Source: Candidatus Hydrogenedentota bacterium
GTDB taxonomy: Bacteria > Hydrogenedentota > Hydrogenedentia > Hydrogenedentales > SLHB01
Direction of reading: 5' to 3'
NCBI GenBank assembly: GCA_020848835.1
Contig: JADLHJ010000067.1
Coordinates: 1 to 64,000 of the forward strand
DNA: 64,000 nucleotides
Position 1 is the stretch's first letter; each line of letters starts with the position of its first letter. Made by a program: the position numbers and the translations under genes. Positions 25,124 through 33,576 of the stretch are shown here, piece after piece. The notes under the pieces were generated by a model, which saw only the letters and a program-made list of their open reading frames with translations, made no database searches and was not told where the DNA came from.

Positions 25124-25924
25124 ATGCGGCCGGTGCTATTCGAAATCTACAGTGTGCCCTTCTTCGCCTATCGCACCCTGCTTGCGCTGGCGTTCGTGGT
25201 ATGCACGCTGCTGATGGTTCGCGCCAGCCGGACCCGCCCCGGCGGCATCGAAGTCTCCCCCATGCTTGGCATCTGGGCGATGTTCGGATCACTCGTTGGC
25301 GCACACGGTTTCTTTATTGTCCAATATGGCGACGTACGTGATGTGTGGCGCGCCTTCTTCGTATGGGAAGGCGGACTCGTTTTCTACGGCGGGCTATTTG
25401 GCGGACTACTCGCAACAGCGCTCTACCTCAAATTCTGCAAAGTCCCTTTTCTGAATGCCGCCGACAGCGCCGGACCATACCTCGCCATAGGTGAAGCGAT
25501 CGCGCGAATCGGCTGCCTGCTCAACGGCTGCTGCTGGGGCGCTATCTGCAATTTACCCTGGGCCATGACGTTCCCTGCCGACAGCCCAGCATTCGCGCAG
25601 CAAGTCGCCGATCACAATCTTTCGCGCACAGCAACGCACTCCCTACCGGTGCACCCAACGCAGATTTATATGGTCATTGGACTTCTCATTATTTCGGCGG
25701 TCCTTCACCGCGCTCTGTTTCGCGAACGCCCCGCGGGTCTGATATTCTTTGGCTACGTTTTTCTGTATGGAGTCCTGCGGTTTCTCGTCGAATTGGTGCG
25801 CGGCGACAGCGCCCGGTCTGTCCTGGGGCTGACCGTATCCGGCGCGATCAGCGCCGCTTTTGTGGTACTCGGAATCGCCGCCAGCGCGTATACCGTGCGC
25901 AAGGCAAGGAGTTGGTCTGAATGA
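25124..25924 (+). CDS. lgt: Prolipoprotein diacylglyceryl transferase family protein
   Basis: The 266-residue polytopic membrane protein has about seven helices. It carries FYGGLFGGLLAT (the YGG-GG pair of Lgt) and the signature GEAIARIGCLLNGCCWG, the variant of GRxGNFxNxE seen in planctomycete-type Lgt proteins, with Arg and Asn retained. The segment HPTQIYMVIGLL and the C-terminal EFVRGDSAR-like LVRGDSARS also fit. Lgt moves diacylglycerol from phosphatidylglycerol to the lipobox cysteine of lipoproteins, several of which occur in this window. Its stop overlaps the next start by 4 bp. Genomes of this type often carry several lgt paralogues, so this may not be the only copy. Confidence 0.85.
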   Translation: MRPVLFEIYSVPFFAYRTLLALAFVVCTLLMVRASRTRPGGIEVSPMLGIWAMFGSLVGAHGFFIVQYGDVRDVWRAFFVWEGGLVFYGGLFGGLLATALYLKFCKVPFLNAADSAGPYLAIGEAIARIGCLLNGCCWGAICNLPWAMTFPADSPAFAQQVADHNLSRTATHSLPVHPTQIYMVIGLLIISAVLHRALFRERPAGLIFFGYVFLYGVLRFLVELVRGDSARSVLGLTVSGAISAAFVVLGIAASAYTVRKARSWSE

Positions 25925-27360
25925 ACCGGTGGACGGCTGCCGTCGTTTTGTTGCTTGTTCCCTGCGTGGTCAATGCACAGCCGCTGGACGTGTCAAAGTT
26001 TGTTGGCGAGGACTGGTACGGCCTCTACCTCAACGGCCAAAAATCCGGCTTCCTCATGAATGCCGTGACACAGGACAAAGACGGCAGCATCGTCGTCGTG
26101 GAAGATGCACAGTTCAAAATGCTCATGCAGAACGTGCCGCAAGACCTGCGCACCTTTGCAAAACACACCTACACAGCCGATGGATCGCTCATTCGCTTCG
26201 AGCAAACCGTACAGGACAGCCGGGGCACCTCTGCCTTTCACGGCGTGGTCGAAGCCGGCGGCCTGAAATTAACATCGACAGTAGCCGGCGCCACAAAAGT
26301 GGACATGCTCCCCCTTCCCAAGGAATCGCTGCGCGACGCCTTCAAACAATCCATGCTCGCAAATCCAAACGCAAAGGTAGGCGACAAGATTGCCTTCTCC
26401 TATTTCGAAGCCGTGATGGGCGCGGAAGACGAAGGCCAGAGTGAAATCGTTGCCGAAGAAACGCGCGTGCTCGAAGGAGTACCCACAAAGGTATTCAAAA
26501 TCAAAACGCACATGACATTCACGAACCTCGACACGATCTCGTATGTCACCGATAACGGCGTGCTCCTGGAAGACATCATCGCCGGTATGATCACCATGCG
26601 GCTGGAACCAAAGGAAGTCGCCAAAGACGTAAACTACGTCAACGACGTGCTGGTCGCCAATGCGGCTTATGTGGACAAACCCATCGCCGATCCGCGTGGA
26701 CGCAAGTCGCTCCGCCTCGAAATCAAAGGCCCCCTGACCTCCGCACACCTCTTCAATGATGAACGCCAGTTCCTGGCGCAAAAGGGCGATTCGTTCGATT
26801 TCGTGGGCCGCGCCATTGCCATGGACGGCTTCACGCCGGCAACTTTGCCGATCACCGATGACAGCGTTATCGAATGGACAAAACCAACGCGCTTCGTGCA
26901 AAGCGACGACCCCAAGATCGTTGAAAAAGCCCGCGAGATCGTCGGGGACGAAAAAAACAGCATGAAGGCAGCCGAAAAACTATGTACCTGGGTGGACCAA
27001 AACGTGCGCACCTCCTTTTCCGCCCGCCTCACCAACGCACTTGAGGTGCTCAATAGCCTTGAAGGCGACTGCACCGAACACAGCGTGCTCTTCGTCGCGC
27101 TCGCGCGCGCAGCGGGTCTCCCGGCGCGCGAAGTCGCTGGACTTATTTATATGGACGGGAGCAAACCCGGCTTCTATTTCCACGAATGGGCCAAGGTTTG
27201 GGTCGGCAAATGGATCGACATCGACCCGACCTGGAACCAGCCCTTGGCGGACGTGACACATATCAAGCTCGGCGAGGGCGATATTTTCCAGCAGGCGCAA
27301 CTGATGCCGATCATCGGTAAAATCCAGGTCGTCGTGCTGGACGACGAGAAATCAAGCTGA
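25921..27360 (+). CDS. Secreted transglutaminase-like protein
   Basis: The 479-residue product has a signal peptide (cleavage near VNAQP, residue 20) and a C-terminal transglutaminase-like core at about residues 330-450. The triad is visible: Cys in LEGDCTEHS, His in FYFHEWAKVWV and Asp in KWIDIDPTW. Bacterial enzymes of this kind are mostly peptidases or amidases outside the cytoplasm. The N-terminal 300 residues resemble the beta-rich domain that precedes many such cores (WYGLYLNGQKSGFL). It is translationally coupled to lgt through a 4-bp overlap. The substrate is unknown. Confidence 0.85.
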   Translation: MNRWTAAVVLLLVPCVVNAQPLDVSKFVGEDWYGLYLNGQKSGFLMNAVTQDKDGSIVVVEDAQFKMLMQNVPQDLRTFAKHTYTADGSLIRFEQTVQDSRGTSAFHGVVEAGGLKLTSTVAGATKVDMLPLPKESLRDAFKQSMLANPNAKVGDKIAFSYFEAVMGAEDEGQSEIVAEETRVLEGVPTKVFKIKTHMTFTNLDTISYVTDNGVLLEDIIAGMITMRLEPKEVAKDVNYVNDVLVANAAYVDKPIADPRGRKSLRLEIKGPLTSAHLFNDERQFLAQKGDSFDFVGRAIAMDGFTPATLPITDDSVIEWTKPTRFVQSDDPKIVEKAREIVGDEKNSMKAAEKLCTWVDQNVRTSFSARLTNALEVLNSLEGDCTEHSVLFVALARAAGLPAREVAGLIYMDGSKPGFYFHEWAKVWVGKWIDIDPTWNQPLADVTHIKLGEGDIFQQAQLMPIIGKIQVVVLDDEKSS

Positions 27361-27404
27361 TATAAACACCGGTCGTGCGAGCAACTGCGGGGTGGCGGCG
27401 AACG

Positions 27405-28031
27405 ATGCGTATTGGTTTTCTAGTTGTAGCGGTGGTACTGGCGATTTGCGCGGGATGCGTATCCAATCCGATGGCATCCGGCCCAAAACCTTCACCGCTA
27501 CACGCGAACGAATTGCAGCAAAAGATCGACTTGGTACTCGACTACGAATCCGGCCGATCGGATACATTGCCCGCCGACCTATTCGTACTCGCGCCGGCTT
27601 CCGAAAAAGGTACCGACGATATAGAAGAAATAAAAGCCATGGCCGCGGACATGAAAGCGCGCCACACCGAAATCGAAGCCTTGCGCGCAAAACAAATCCT
27701 CGGTGAAGACCATCGTGGATACCTCGCGCTACGCAATGACGACAGCTTTGAAAATGCCGCCGAAAAAAATGCGGCACAAAAAACCATGTCCACGCAGAAC
27801 GAATGCCGAAAGGCCGTCTACCGTGGCATTGCACGTGCCAGCGAGGAAAAAGGCCTAACCCTTACACGTGTTGAGCGCATGTTCGCCGCGCGGCGCATGG
27901 CACGCTCCCAGTCCGGCGCACTGGTGCAACTGCCCTCGAACGATGATGAATTCGCTGCCTTCCAACAAACGCCCGCCGGTCAAAAACTGGGCGCTGCTGC
28001 AAGACCCGGTGACTGGGTGGTCATTCCCTGA
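27405..28031 (+). CDS. YdbL-like (DUF1318) lipoprotein
   Basis: The product is about 208 residues with a lipoprotein signal ending AICAGC (Cys near residue 18). The second half resembles the YdbL/DUF1318 family. HRGYLALRND matches the GYxxxR block, then NECRKAVYRGIARASEEKGLTLTRVERM corresponds to the R..YQ.lA..ngls...v segment, and AGQKLGAAARPGDWVV at the C-terminus is close to the AGQKLVARARPGEYV motif. YdbL and its partners YdbH/YnbE act in E. coli outer-membrane homeostasis and lipid transport; whether that holds here is inference. The start is set at ATG 27405, which begins the signal peptide, although an in-frame GTG lies at 27375. Confidence 0.68.
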   Translation: MRIGFLVVAVVLAICAGCVSNPMASGPKPSPLHANELQQKIDLVLDYESGRSDTLPADLFVLAPASEKGTDDIEEIKAMAADMKARHTEIEALRAKQILGEDHRGYLALRNDDSFENAAEKNAAQKTMSTQNECRKAVYRGIARASEEKGLTLTRVERMFAARRMARSQSGALVQLPSNDDEFAAFQQTPAGQKLGAAARPGDWVVIP

Positions 28032-28075
28032 CCTCCCGGATTGCCGCCGCACTTCGACTCCCGCATAATCACCTA

Positions 28076-29194
28076 ATGTCCAATCTGACCGATACGTCTC
28101 CCAAAAGCACAACGGGAAAAAACCTCACGCGCTGGAGTGCAGTGCGCTTCGTGTTGGTGTTTCTGCTGCTCACCGTCTTCCTGCTGTCCGCGGGACGATA
28201 TGCGGTCAACACACAGGCAATGAATTGGTACTTGTTTCAAGTCGCGCGCCAGACCGCGTTCATACTCAAACTAATCGGCGACGAAGGGTATGTCGAAACG
28301 CCGGAGGCATACGAAGGCCGTGCCACAATGATGCGCGCGGAGATGGACGCGTGGCAGCGCGGTGAAGACGCGCCCGCGGTTCGCAGCGATACAAATGCCT
28401 CGCCACTTACTGCATATGAAATATGGCTGCATCGGGCGCTGCGGCACGCAAACGATTTTCGTACAGAGAAAAAACATTTCGGCATGACGGATGAAATCCC
28501 ACCCGTTCAGAATCCATCCACGGATGACTATCTCGCACATGTCCGTTCCATGATCGATCGGCTCAATGCCTCCGCCACGCGTGGTGAAGGGCCGATGGCC
28601 ACCTACGTGGCGGCGCCTGGCGTCAAGGAAGTCGCGGTCGAGGCACAAAATTCGTTGGCCGTATTGGACAAAAACGCAGCCAAAGATTCACTGCCTGTCG
28701 GCCCCATGCTCGCGGAAACTGTCTCCAACCTCGAGCGCGCGCGCATTGCACAGCGCGATTTTCTAGATGAACGCATCCGGAAAGTCACTGCGCAAATCCA
28801 GGAAAAGCTCGGTCCGCAAGTGACTTTCGTCGCGCGTAAGACGGAAAATCCGCCGCTGCAATTCACCTTCAGTCTTGTGCCCGACTGCGGCGCGTTGCCG
28901 TCGATGTCGATATTCATCGCCGCGCTCATTGCGTTTCCCGCGCCCATGCGAAAGCGCGCACTGGGCCTGCTGATCGGCCTTCCGATTCTATACATCATCA
29001 ACCTCGCGCGATTGACCTGCCTCGCCGCGATCGGCGCATATTGGAAGCAAAACCCCGAGGTCTTCGAGTTCGCGCACCAATACGTGTGGCAGGCAATCTA
29101 CGTTCTCATCGTGGTCGGCGTATGGCTTCTTTGGGTGGAACTGATCGTAAAACCAGGCAAAACATGGCGGACGAATCCCAGCTCCGCCGCGTGA
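28076..29194 (+). CDS. Exosortase H-like transpeptidase with a large inserted domain
   Basis: The 372-residue membrane protein carries the exosortase/archaeosortase active-site set. Cys271 is in VPDCGALPSMSIFIAALIAFP (core PDCGALPS), Arg312 in INLARLTCLA and His334 in EFAHQYVWQAIYV. The FPAPMRKRALGL stretch and the helix layout match the short exosortase H type, which recognises and cleaves C-terminal sorting signals of surface proteins. Unusually, about 190 soluble, charged residues (about 70-260) are inserted between the first helix and the catalytic helices; normal XrtH proteins are about half this length. No protein with a recognisable C-terminal sorting signal was found in the window. 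The next gene encodes a likely companion membrane protein. Confidence 0.78.
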   Translation: MSNLTDTSPKSTTGKNLTRWSAVRFVLVFLLLTVFLLSAGRYAVNTQAMNWYLFQVARQTAFILKLIGDEGYVETPEAYEGRATMMRAEMDAWQRGEDAPAVRSDTNASPLTAYEIWLHRALRHANDFRTEKKHFGMTDEIPPVQNPSTDDYLAHVRSMIDRLNASATRGEGPMATYVAAPGVKEVAVEAQNSLAVLDKNAAKDSLPVGPMLAETVSNLERARIAQRDFLDERIRKVTAQIQEKLGPQVTFVARKTENPPLQFTFSLVPDCGALPSMSIFIAALIAFPAPMRKRALGLLIGLPILYIINLARLTCLAAIGAYWKQNPEVFEFAHQYVWQAIYVLIVVGVWLLWVELIVKPGKTWRTNPSSAA

Positions 29195-29733
29195 CGCTCT
29201 TCGCGTTGCGCCTCATGCTCATCACGCCGGTGCTGCTCGCATTGTGGTGGCTGAGCATGCCCCTGTACGCCCGCGTGATCGGCGAGTGCGCCGCAGTAGT
29301 CCTTCGCGTAATGGGCTACCCAATCGAACGCGTTGTCGTAAACGCGCACGGATTTCTGAACACGGACACCACGCTGGGCTTCGCACTCGGTGGATCGGTA
29401 CCCACCGCACCCATTTCCTGGGTTGTCACCAACGTTGCGATTTACATCAGCCTCATTCTCGCCACGCGCCGCATGAAATGGAATTACCGCGCGCGCGCGC
29501 TCGGCATCGGTCTGGCAACACTCCTCGCTGCGCACATCGCACACGTCGTCGTCTTCTTCGCGTTCGCGCCCGCCATCGAACGCAACCCGCAGGTACCCAC
29601 CGCGATCGCGCAAATCCTGATCACGCTGCCGTTTCTGCTCTGGATCGTGCTGGCCTATTGGAATACGCCCTCACCCATGCCCTCAAGCGCCACCCCAAAC
29701 CACGTCGCGGAACGCGAATCCGAATCGAAGTAA
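29164..29733 (+). CDS. Membrane protein, probable exosortase H-associated partner
   Basis: The 189-residue protein has about four helices (near residues 13-40, 78-98, 113-135 and 142-165). Its start, MADESQLRR, overlaps the end of the exosortase gene by 31 bp, so the two are produced together. Small polytopic proteins are known to accompany exosortase H in other bacteria, and length, topology and position fit that role. No individual catalytic motif is recognised. The start was chosen at the ATG at 29164 because it gives a short cytoplasmic N-terminus before the first helix; the longer in-frame version from 29041 would lie largely inside the exosortase gene. Confidence 0.65.
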   Translation: MADESQLRRVTLFALRLMLITPVLLALWWLSMPLYARVIGECAAVVLRVMGYPIERVVVNAHGFLNTDTTLGFALGGSVPTAPISWVVTNVAIYISLILATRRMKWNYRARALGIGLATLLAAHIAHVVVFFAFAPAIERNPQVPTAIAQILITLPFLLWIVLAYWNTPSPMPSSATPNHVAERESESK

Positions 29734-29767
29734 TCCAGATGAAACTCACGCTTCAAGGTCTGTAGTT

Positions 29768-29781
29768 CCGCGATTACGCGG
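29768..29781. repeat. CCGCG-ATTA-CGCGG palindrome, single copy
   Basis: A GTAGTTCCGCGATTACGCGG copy of the short palindromic repeat that is tandemly arrayed near 43.6 kb and occurs singly at 3816. It lies in the 124-bp gap between the exosortase-associated gene and the UPF0104 gene. Confidence 0.6.
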
Positions 29782-29818
29782 TCTTCTGCTTGATTTATAG
29801 GCTTGCTCGCCCGCCGCG

Positions 29819-29827
29819 TGCTATAGT
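29819..29827 (+). promoter_or_regulatory. Extended -10 promoter
   Basis: TGCTATAGT matches an extended -10 element (TGnTATAAT). The surrounding GCGTGCTATAGT is identical to the -10 region of the copper-protein gene at about 44588-44599. It lies about 30 bp before the start of the UPF0104 gene, which has GGAGG at 29846. Confidence 0.5.
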
Positions 29828-29857
29828 ATCGCCCATTTCGCAAGTGGAGGTTTCTGC

Positions 29858-31015
29858 GTGAAACGCGCGGTACAAATCATAATCGGCATTGTCGTAGCGG
29901 CGCTTTTGATGTGGGTGCTGCTGCGCGGCGTATCCTGGCAAGACCTGCGCGGGTCTCTGCAAAAAATCCACTGGGGCTGGCTCGTTCTTGCGCAGATACC
30001 CATCTGGGCCAGCTTCTTCCTGCGCATTCAACGCTGGGTCTACGTCGTGCGCGCGGTGCATCCCGCGACTTTTCGTGCCATGTTTAACTCAACGCAGCTC
30101 GCTTTCCTCGTCAACTTTACGATAGGCATGCGGCTTGGCGAACTCGTGCGCCCCCTCGCCTTGAGCCGGCTGTCGCGCATGACCTTCGCGAAAGCCATGG
30201 CCGTAAACGCGCTGGATCGCGTTAACGATTTCGTCTGTCTCATCGTCGTGATCCTGATCGGCGTAGTTGCATTCCGCCCCGACCACGACATTCAGCTTCC
30301 CGCAGGTACCTTTGGCTTGAAAGAAACGTTGACCATTCCAAAGTCCACCGTGCTCACCGGTGGCGAGGCGGCCGCAATCTTTCTCGTCATCGTGCTCGCT
30401 TCACTCGTGATGATCTACGTGAACCAAAAACTCATGCTGCGCATTACCAATGCAGTCGCAGGCGTTTTCTCCCAAAAACTCGCCACATTTGCTTGCCATA
30501 TGATCGAACAGTTCGCCGAAGGCCTGCACGTATTTCGCAATATCGGCGACATGACGAAATCCCTCGCCTTCGGTCTCGCAACCTGGGCCTGCTTCCTGCT
30601 CTCCTATTTTTTGTTTATCAAAACGTTTGGAATCTCTTTCCCCTGGTACACACCCTTCATCATCCAAATCTTGCTTGGCTTTGCGATCAGCGCGCCGGGC
30701 GTCCCCGGAATGATCGGCCAGTTTCACCTGCCCATCGTTGTGGCCATGTTAATGGCGATTCCCAATGTCTCGCTCTCCGACTGCATCGCCCTGGCGATGG
30801 TCGCGCACTTGTCGAACATGGTGCCGATAACGATTTTTGGAGCATACGCAATTCTTACTGAAGGGCTGAGTCTTGCCGACTTGCGCCGTGATGTGCGCAG
30901 CGCTGAAGAAGTTGGACATGAACCTAGGGAGCTGCGCGATCTTCCTGAAATAGAAGTGATCGTAAATACCGCAGAATCCGCTCTTGAATCACAGAACAAT
31001 GAATCTGAAAAATAA
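29858..31015 (+). CDS. UPF0104 / lysylphosphatidylglycerol synthase-type integral membrane protein
   Basis: The 385-residue polytopic protein has about eight helices. It shows the UPF0104 hallmarks: an N-terminal LMWVLLRGVSWQDL, the conserved LAFLVNFTIGMRLGELVRPLALSRL block (core GMRLGELVRP) and DRVNDFVCLIVV. Later PGVPGMIGQFH and AMVAHLSNMVP occur. The family is the flippase-like half of MprF; members without the synthase domain are presumed lipid or glycolipid transporters. The GTG start is supported by GGAGG seven bases upstream and an extended -10 element at 29819. It is convergent with the asparaginase-like gene. Confidence 0.85.
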   Translation: MKRAVQIIIGIVVAALLMWVLLRGVSWQDLRGSLQKIHWGWLVLAQIPIWASFFLRIQRWVYVVRAVHPATFRAMFNSTQLAFLVNFTIGMRLGELVRPLALSRLSRMTFAKAMAVNALDRVNDFVCLIVVILIGVVAFRPDHDIQLPAGTFGLKETLTIPKSTVLTGGEAAAIFLVIVLASLVMIYVNQKLMLRITNAVAGVFSQKLATFACHMIEQFAEGLHVFRNIGDMTKSLAFGLATWACFLLSYFLFIKTFGISFPWYTPFIIQILLGFAISAPGVPGMIGQFHLPIVVAMLMAIPNVSLSDCIALAMVAHLSNMVPITIFGAYAILTEGLSLADLRRDVRSAEEVGHEPRELRDLPEIEVIVNTAESALESQNNESEK

Positions 31016-31021
31016 AGCTAA

Positions 31022-31852
31022 TTAGCTTCCAACATTTCGCTGGCCGCGTCCGTCTACATACGCAAACGGCATTGCAAGCGTATTGAAATGTTTTCCAACT
31101 CGACCGTCGCGATCGATCGTAATCACGCCGCCGCTACCCTGAATGTTCGCCAAGTGCGCGATCCCGCCCTGCGCCGCAACATCCGGAGTCAGACCTCGCG
31201 CAATACCATCGGCAACAAATTTCGCGAGCAACACGCGCATGATGTATTCGCCTACGCCTGTCGCCGAAACGCCGCACGCCGCGTCCGCATACGCACCCGC
31301 GCCGAAGATTGGCGAATCGCCCACGCGTCCGGGCATCTTCGCGCGCGTGCCGCCGGTAGATGTCGCGACGGCAATATGCCCGCGCGCATCCAATGCCACC
31401 GCGCCGACCGTGTCGTGTGCCGGATGCGTCGCGTCGCCAATCAGCAATTCGTTGGAAATAAAGTCAAACCCGTTCGCGTGCGCATAGCGCGTCGCGCCCT
31501 CGCCTGCAAGCAAACAATGGGGCGTATCTTCCATCACCTTTCGCGCAACGGAAATAGGATGGCGCAAATTCCGGATCGCCGCGACCGCGCCGAAGCGCCC
31601 CGTCGATCCGTCCGCGATAATCGCGTCCATCTCGACGTCGCCGTCCGTATTTGCGTAAGAACCCGTACCCGCATCGAACGCGGGATCATCTTCGAGCACC
31701 ATAACCGCCTGCTCTACGGCATCGATTGCGGATCCCTCGTGTGCGAGAATCGAGATGCCAACATCGAGCGCGCGTTCTACGCCTTCAATCGCGCGCGGCA
31801 AGCGTTCTTCGTGCCATTGCCCCGCGCCGCCGTGAACGATAAGTGCAAACAT
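31022..31852 (-). CDS. Isoaspartyl peptidase / L-asparaginase (Ntn hydrolase, T2 family)
   Basis: The 276-residue product has the plant-type asparaginase fold: IVHGGAGQWHEE at the start, DAGTGSYANTDGDVEMDA near residue 60 and the autocatalytic cleavage site HDTVGAVALD near residue 145, where Thr becomes the N-terminal nucleophile. TSTGGTRAKMPGRVGDSPI and FGAGAYAD follow. The precursor should split into alpha and beta chains. It removes isoaspartyl damage from peptides or hydrolyses asparagine. No signal peptide is present, so it is cytoplasmic. It lies 40 bp downstream of the mcsB-like gene and may be part of that transcript. Confidence 0.92.
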   Translation of the reverse strand: MFALIVHGGAGQWHEERLPRAIEGVERALDVGISILAHEGSAIDAVEQAVMVLEDDPAFDAGTGSYANTDGDVEMDAIIADGSTGRFGAVAAIRNLRHPISVARKVMEDTPHCLLAGEGATRYAHANGFDFISNELLIGDATHPAHDTVGAVALDARGHIAVATSTGGTRAKMPGRVGDSPIFGAGAYADAACGVSATGVGEYIMRVLLAKFVADGIARGLTPDVAAQGGIAHLANIQGSGGVITIDRDGRVGKHFNTLAMPFAYVDGRGQRNVGS

Positions 31853-31892
31853 GGTGCCAGCGCAGTTCCGTGGGTGGGTTGCGGTAAGGGTT

Positions 31893-32942
31893 TTAGGTAA
31901 AGCGTTCCCGGAATAGGTCCGCGCGCGCAGCGTTCAGCGCGTGCTCATCGCTCGTACCGCCAAGCCTGCATTGCAGGTGTGCGGGCTGCGCAATAAGCTG
32001 AAGCTCGTCTAACGTAAAATAGGAAATCGAGTCGGCCAGGTTTGTGGCCGCGCCTAAGCGCAGGTTCGACAAAACGCTGAGCGACTCTTCCCACTCGAGC
32101 ACGCGCGCACCGCGCGCAGTACCCAGAGCACGACCCACACGATCTGCCAATGACAATGATCCGTCATTCGCCATCGCCCCGCGCGCATCGCGCTCTTGTT
32201 GGATCAATTTGCCCGCGAACGCGCGCAAGTGAAAATCAATTTCGCCTTCGGAATAGCCCAACGTGCTCCGATTCGTCAGTGTATACAAGCTGCCGGGTGC
32301 CGTCGCTACCGCGCCATACTCGCCGTCAAAATCATGGTGTTCGATGTGCGCGTTGTCCACCACGTCCGTCAAATGCCCGCCAAACGTAAGCGCGGGCAAA
32401 TGTAATGTCGCAGACAGTTTCAGGCCCGTGCCGACCTCGTACAACGCCGATGTCAAGAAGCCGTGCTTCTCGTGATACGCATAATCCAACGGCACGTGCA
32501 GTGCATCGTCAATCCGGCTTAAGGTATTCCAAACCTCAAGCGGACACAGACCCCGGCCCATTGCGGTAATGCGCAGGTGGTCCCGCTCGTTCACCATGAT
32601 GCTCATGCTCTGATCGTTCGCAATGTACACGCCGCGCGGACCACGGCTCTCAATAAGGTGCCGTGTAATCAAGCGGCGCTCGATGAGCATCCGCACCTCG
32701 CGCACATGAAGGTCGGTGAGCTCGATATATGAGCCGGACTTGAGGAGACCGGCAGACTCGATCGCCTGGGTCACCCGTTCTTGCACGACGCGTTTTTCAT
32801 CTTCAGAACAACGCGCAGGGAATGGCAAATCGGCAAGATTTCGCACCAGCGAACCGCGCGTGCTTAGGACGACGTCCTCCTCGGGGCCAATTGTCGCTAA
32901 CCAAGGCCCGGGCTTCGTGAGCGCTGTCTTCAGCATGCTCAA
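31893..32942 (-). CDS. mcsB: McsB-like protein arginine kinase homologue, probably inactive
   Basis: The 349-residue protein is clearly of the ATP:guanido phosphotransferase (McsB) family: VVLSTRGSLVRNLADLPFP, MSIMVNERDHLRI, GFLTSALYEVGTGLK, LSATLHLPAL and the C-terminal LRLGAAT segment. Three key sites are changed. The phosphate-binding S-x-R-x-R-x-x-R-N has Ser31 in place of the second Arg. The catalytic NEEDH has become NERDH, with Arg120 replacing the second Glu. The active-site CPTNxGTG has become ALYEVGTG, with Ala166 at the Cys position. In active enzymes these residues bind ATP or the guanidino group, so this is probably a pseudokinase that may still bind phosphoarginine, ATP or McsA. 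It overlaps mcsA by 4 bp. No clpC gene follows. Confidence 0.85.
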   Translation of the reverse strand: MSMLKTALTKPGPWLATIGPEEDVVLSTRGSLVRNLADLPFPARCSEDEKRVVQERVTQAIESAGLLKSGSYIELTDLHVREVRMLIERRLITRHLIESRGPRGVYIANDQSMSIMVNERDHLRITAMGRGLCPLEVWNTLSRIDDALHVPLDYAYHEKHGFLTSALYEVGTGLKLSATLHLPALTFGGHLTDVVDNAHIEHHDFDGEYGAVATAPGSLYTLTNRSTLGYSEGEIDFHLRAFAGKLIQQERDARGAMANDGSLSLADRVGRALGTARGARVLEWEESLSVLSNLRLGAATNLADSISYFTLDELQLIAQPAHLQCRLGGTSDEHALNAARADLFRERFT

Positions 32943-33487
32943 TTCCCTGTGGTCCGGCCGCCATTGTGGCCGACGGGTTCGGTCATCACAATTTCCAAAT
33001 CGCGTATCTGATCGCGGAGGCGCGCGGCCTCTTCGTAATTCTCCGACTTGAGGGTGCTCCGCAATAGCGCCCGCAGACTGTGCAGTTCGCTGCGGCGCAG
33101 CTTACGTTCATCGGACACGTGCGGCTCCTTGCCCCGATGCCGCAGGCCAACGTGAAAACCGCGCAAAAGCGCCTCAAGCGAATCGCCCAGCGCGTCGTAA
33201 CACGCGCCGCAACCAACGCGGCCAGATTGCACGGCCTCCTTCAGATCCGCGCCGCAAACCCGGCAGACCCGGTGGGGAACTTTGGCCTCGACAGCAGGCG
33301 CTGCCGATGCCATCGCCCGCGCTTTGGAACGTCCGGACGATATACCACTTAGTTCAAATCCCGATGCAGTCTCGTCTTGCATGCGGTTCATACAATCCGC
33401 ACACAACTGGACTTCGGTAACTTTTCCGCCTACGACTTCCGCGTAACGCATGGTCGCAAGACTCTTATGGCATTTCTGACACAGCAT
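32939..33487 (-). CDS. mcsA: McsA-like zinc-finger UVR-motif protein
   Basis: The product is about 182 residues with two CxxC pairs at the N-terminus (LCQKCHKS and LCADCMNRM) and two more in the middle (CRVCGADL and VGCGACYD), as in McsA. A C-terminal UVR motif follows: LRSTLKSENYEEAARLRDQIRDLE (core NYEEAARLRDQI). McsA is the zinc-binding activator of McsB and an adaptor to ClpC. The ATG at 33487 is preferred to the TTG just before it, since AAGGAA lies eight bases upstream. An extended -10 element lies at 33509-33517. The 4-bp overlap with the McsB-like gene preserves the classical mcsA-mcsB pair even though the kinase looks dead. Confidence 0.88.
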   Translation of the reverse strand: MLCQKCHKSLATMRYAEVVGGKVTEVQLCADCMNRMQDETASGFELSGISSGRSKARAMASAAPAVEAKVPHRVCRVCGADLKEAVQSGRVGCGACYDALGDSLEALLRGFHVGLRHRGKEPHVSDERKLRRSELHSLRALLRSTLKSENYEEAARLRDQIRDLEIVMTEPVGHNGGRTTGN

Positions 33488-33508
33488 CAATCCGTTTCCT
33501 TGGCTGGA

Positions 33509-33517
33509 ATTATAACA
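33509..33517 (-). promoter_or_regulatory. Extended -10 element of the mcsA-mcsB operon
   Basis: On the minus strand the sequence reads TGTTATAAT, a full extended -10 consensus, about 22 bases before the mcsA start. The -35 position (ATGCAA at 17-bp spacing) matches only in part, as is usual for extended -10 promoters. The spacing leaves a very short leader. Confidence 0.5.
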
Positions 33518-33576
33518 TCAGCAGCGGAACGTTGCATTTCGGGCGTTTCGTAGTGGAGAGAGAATTCGCCGATTTC

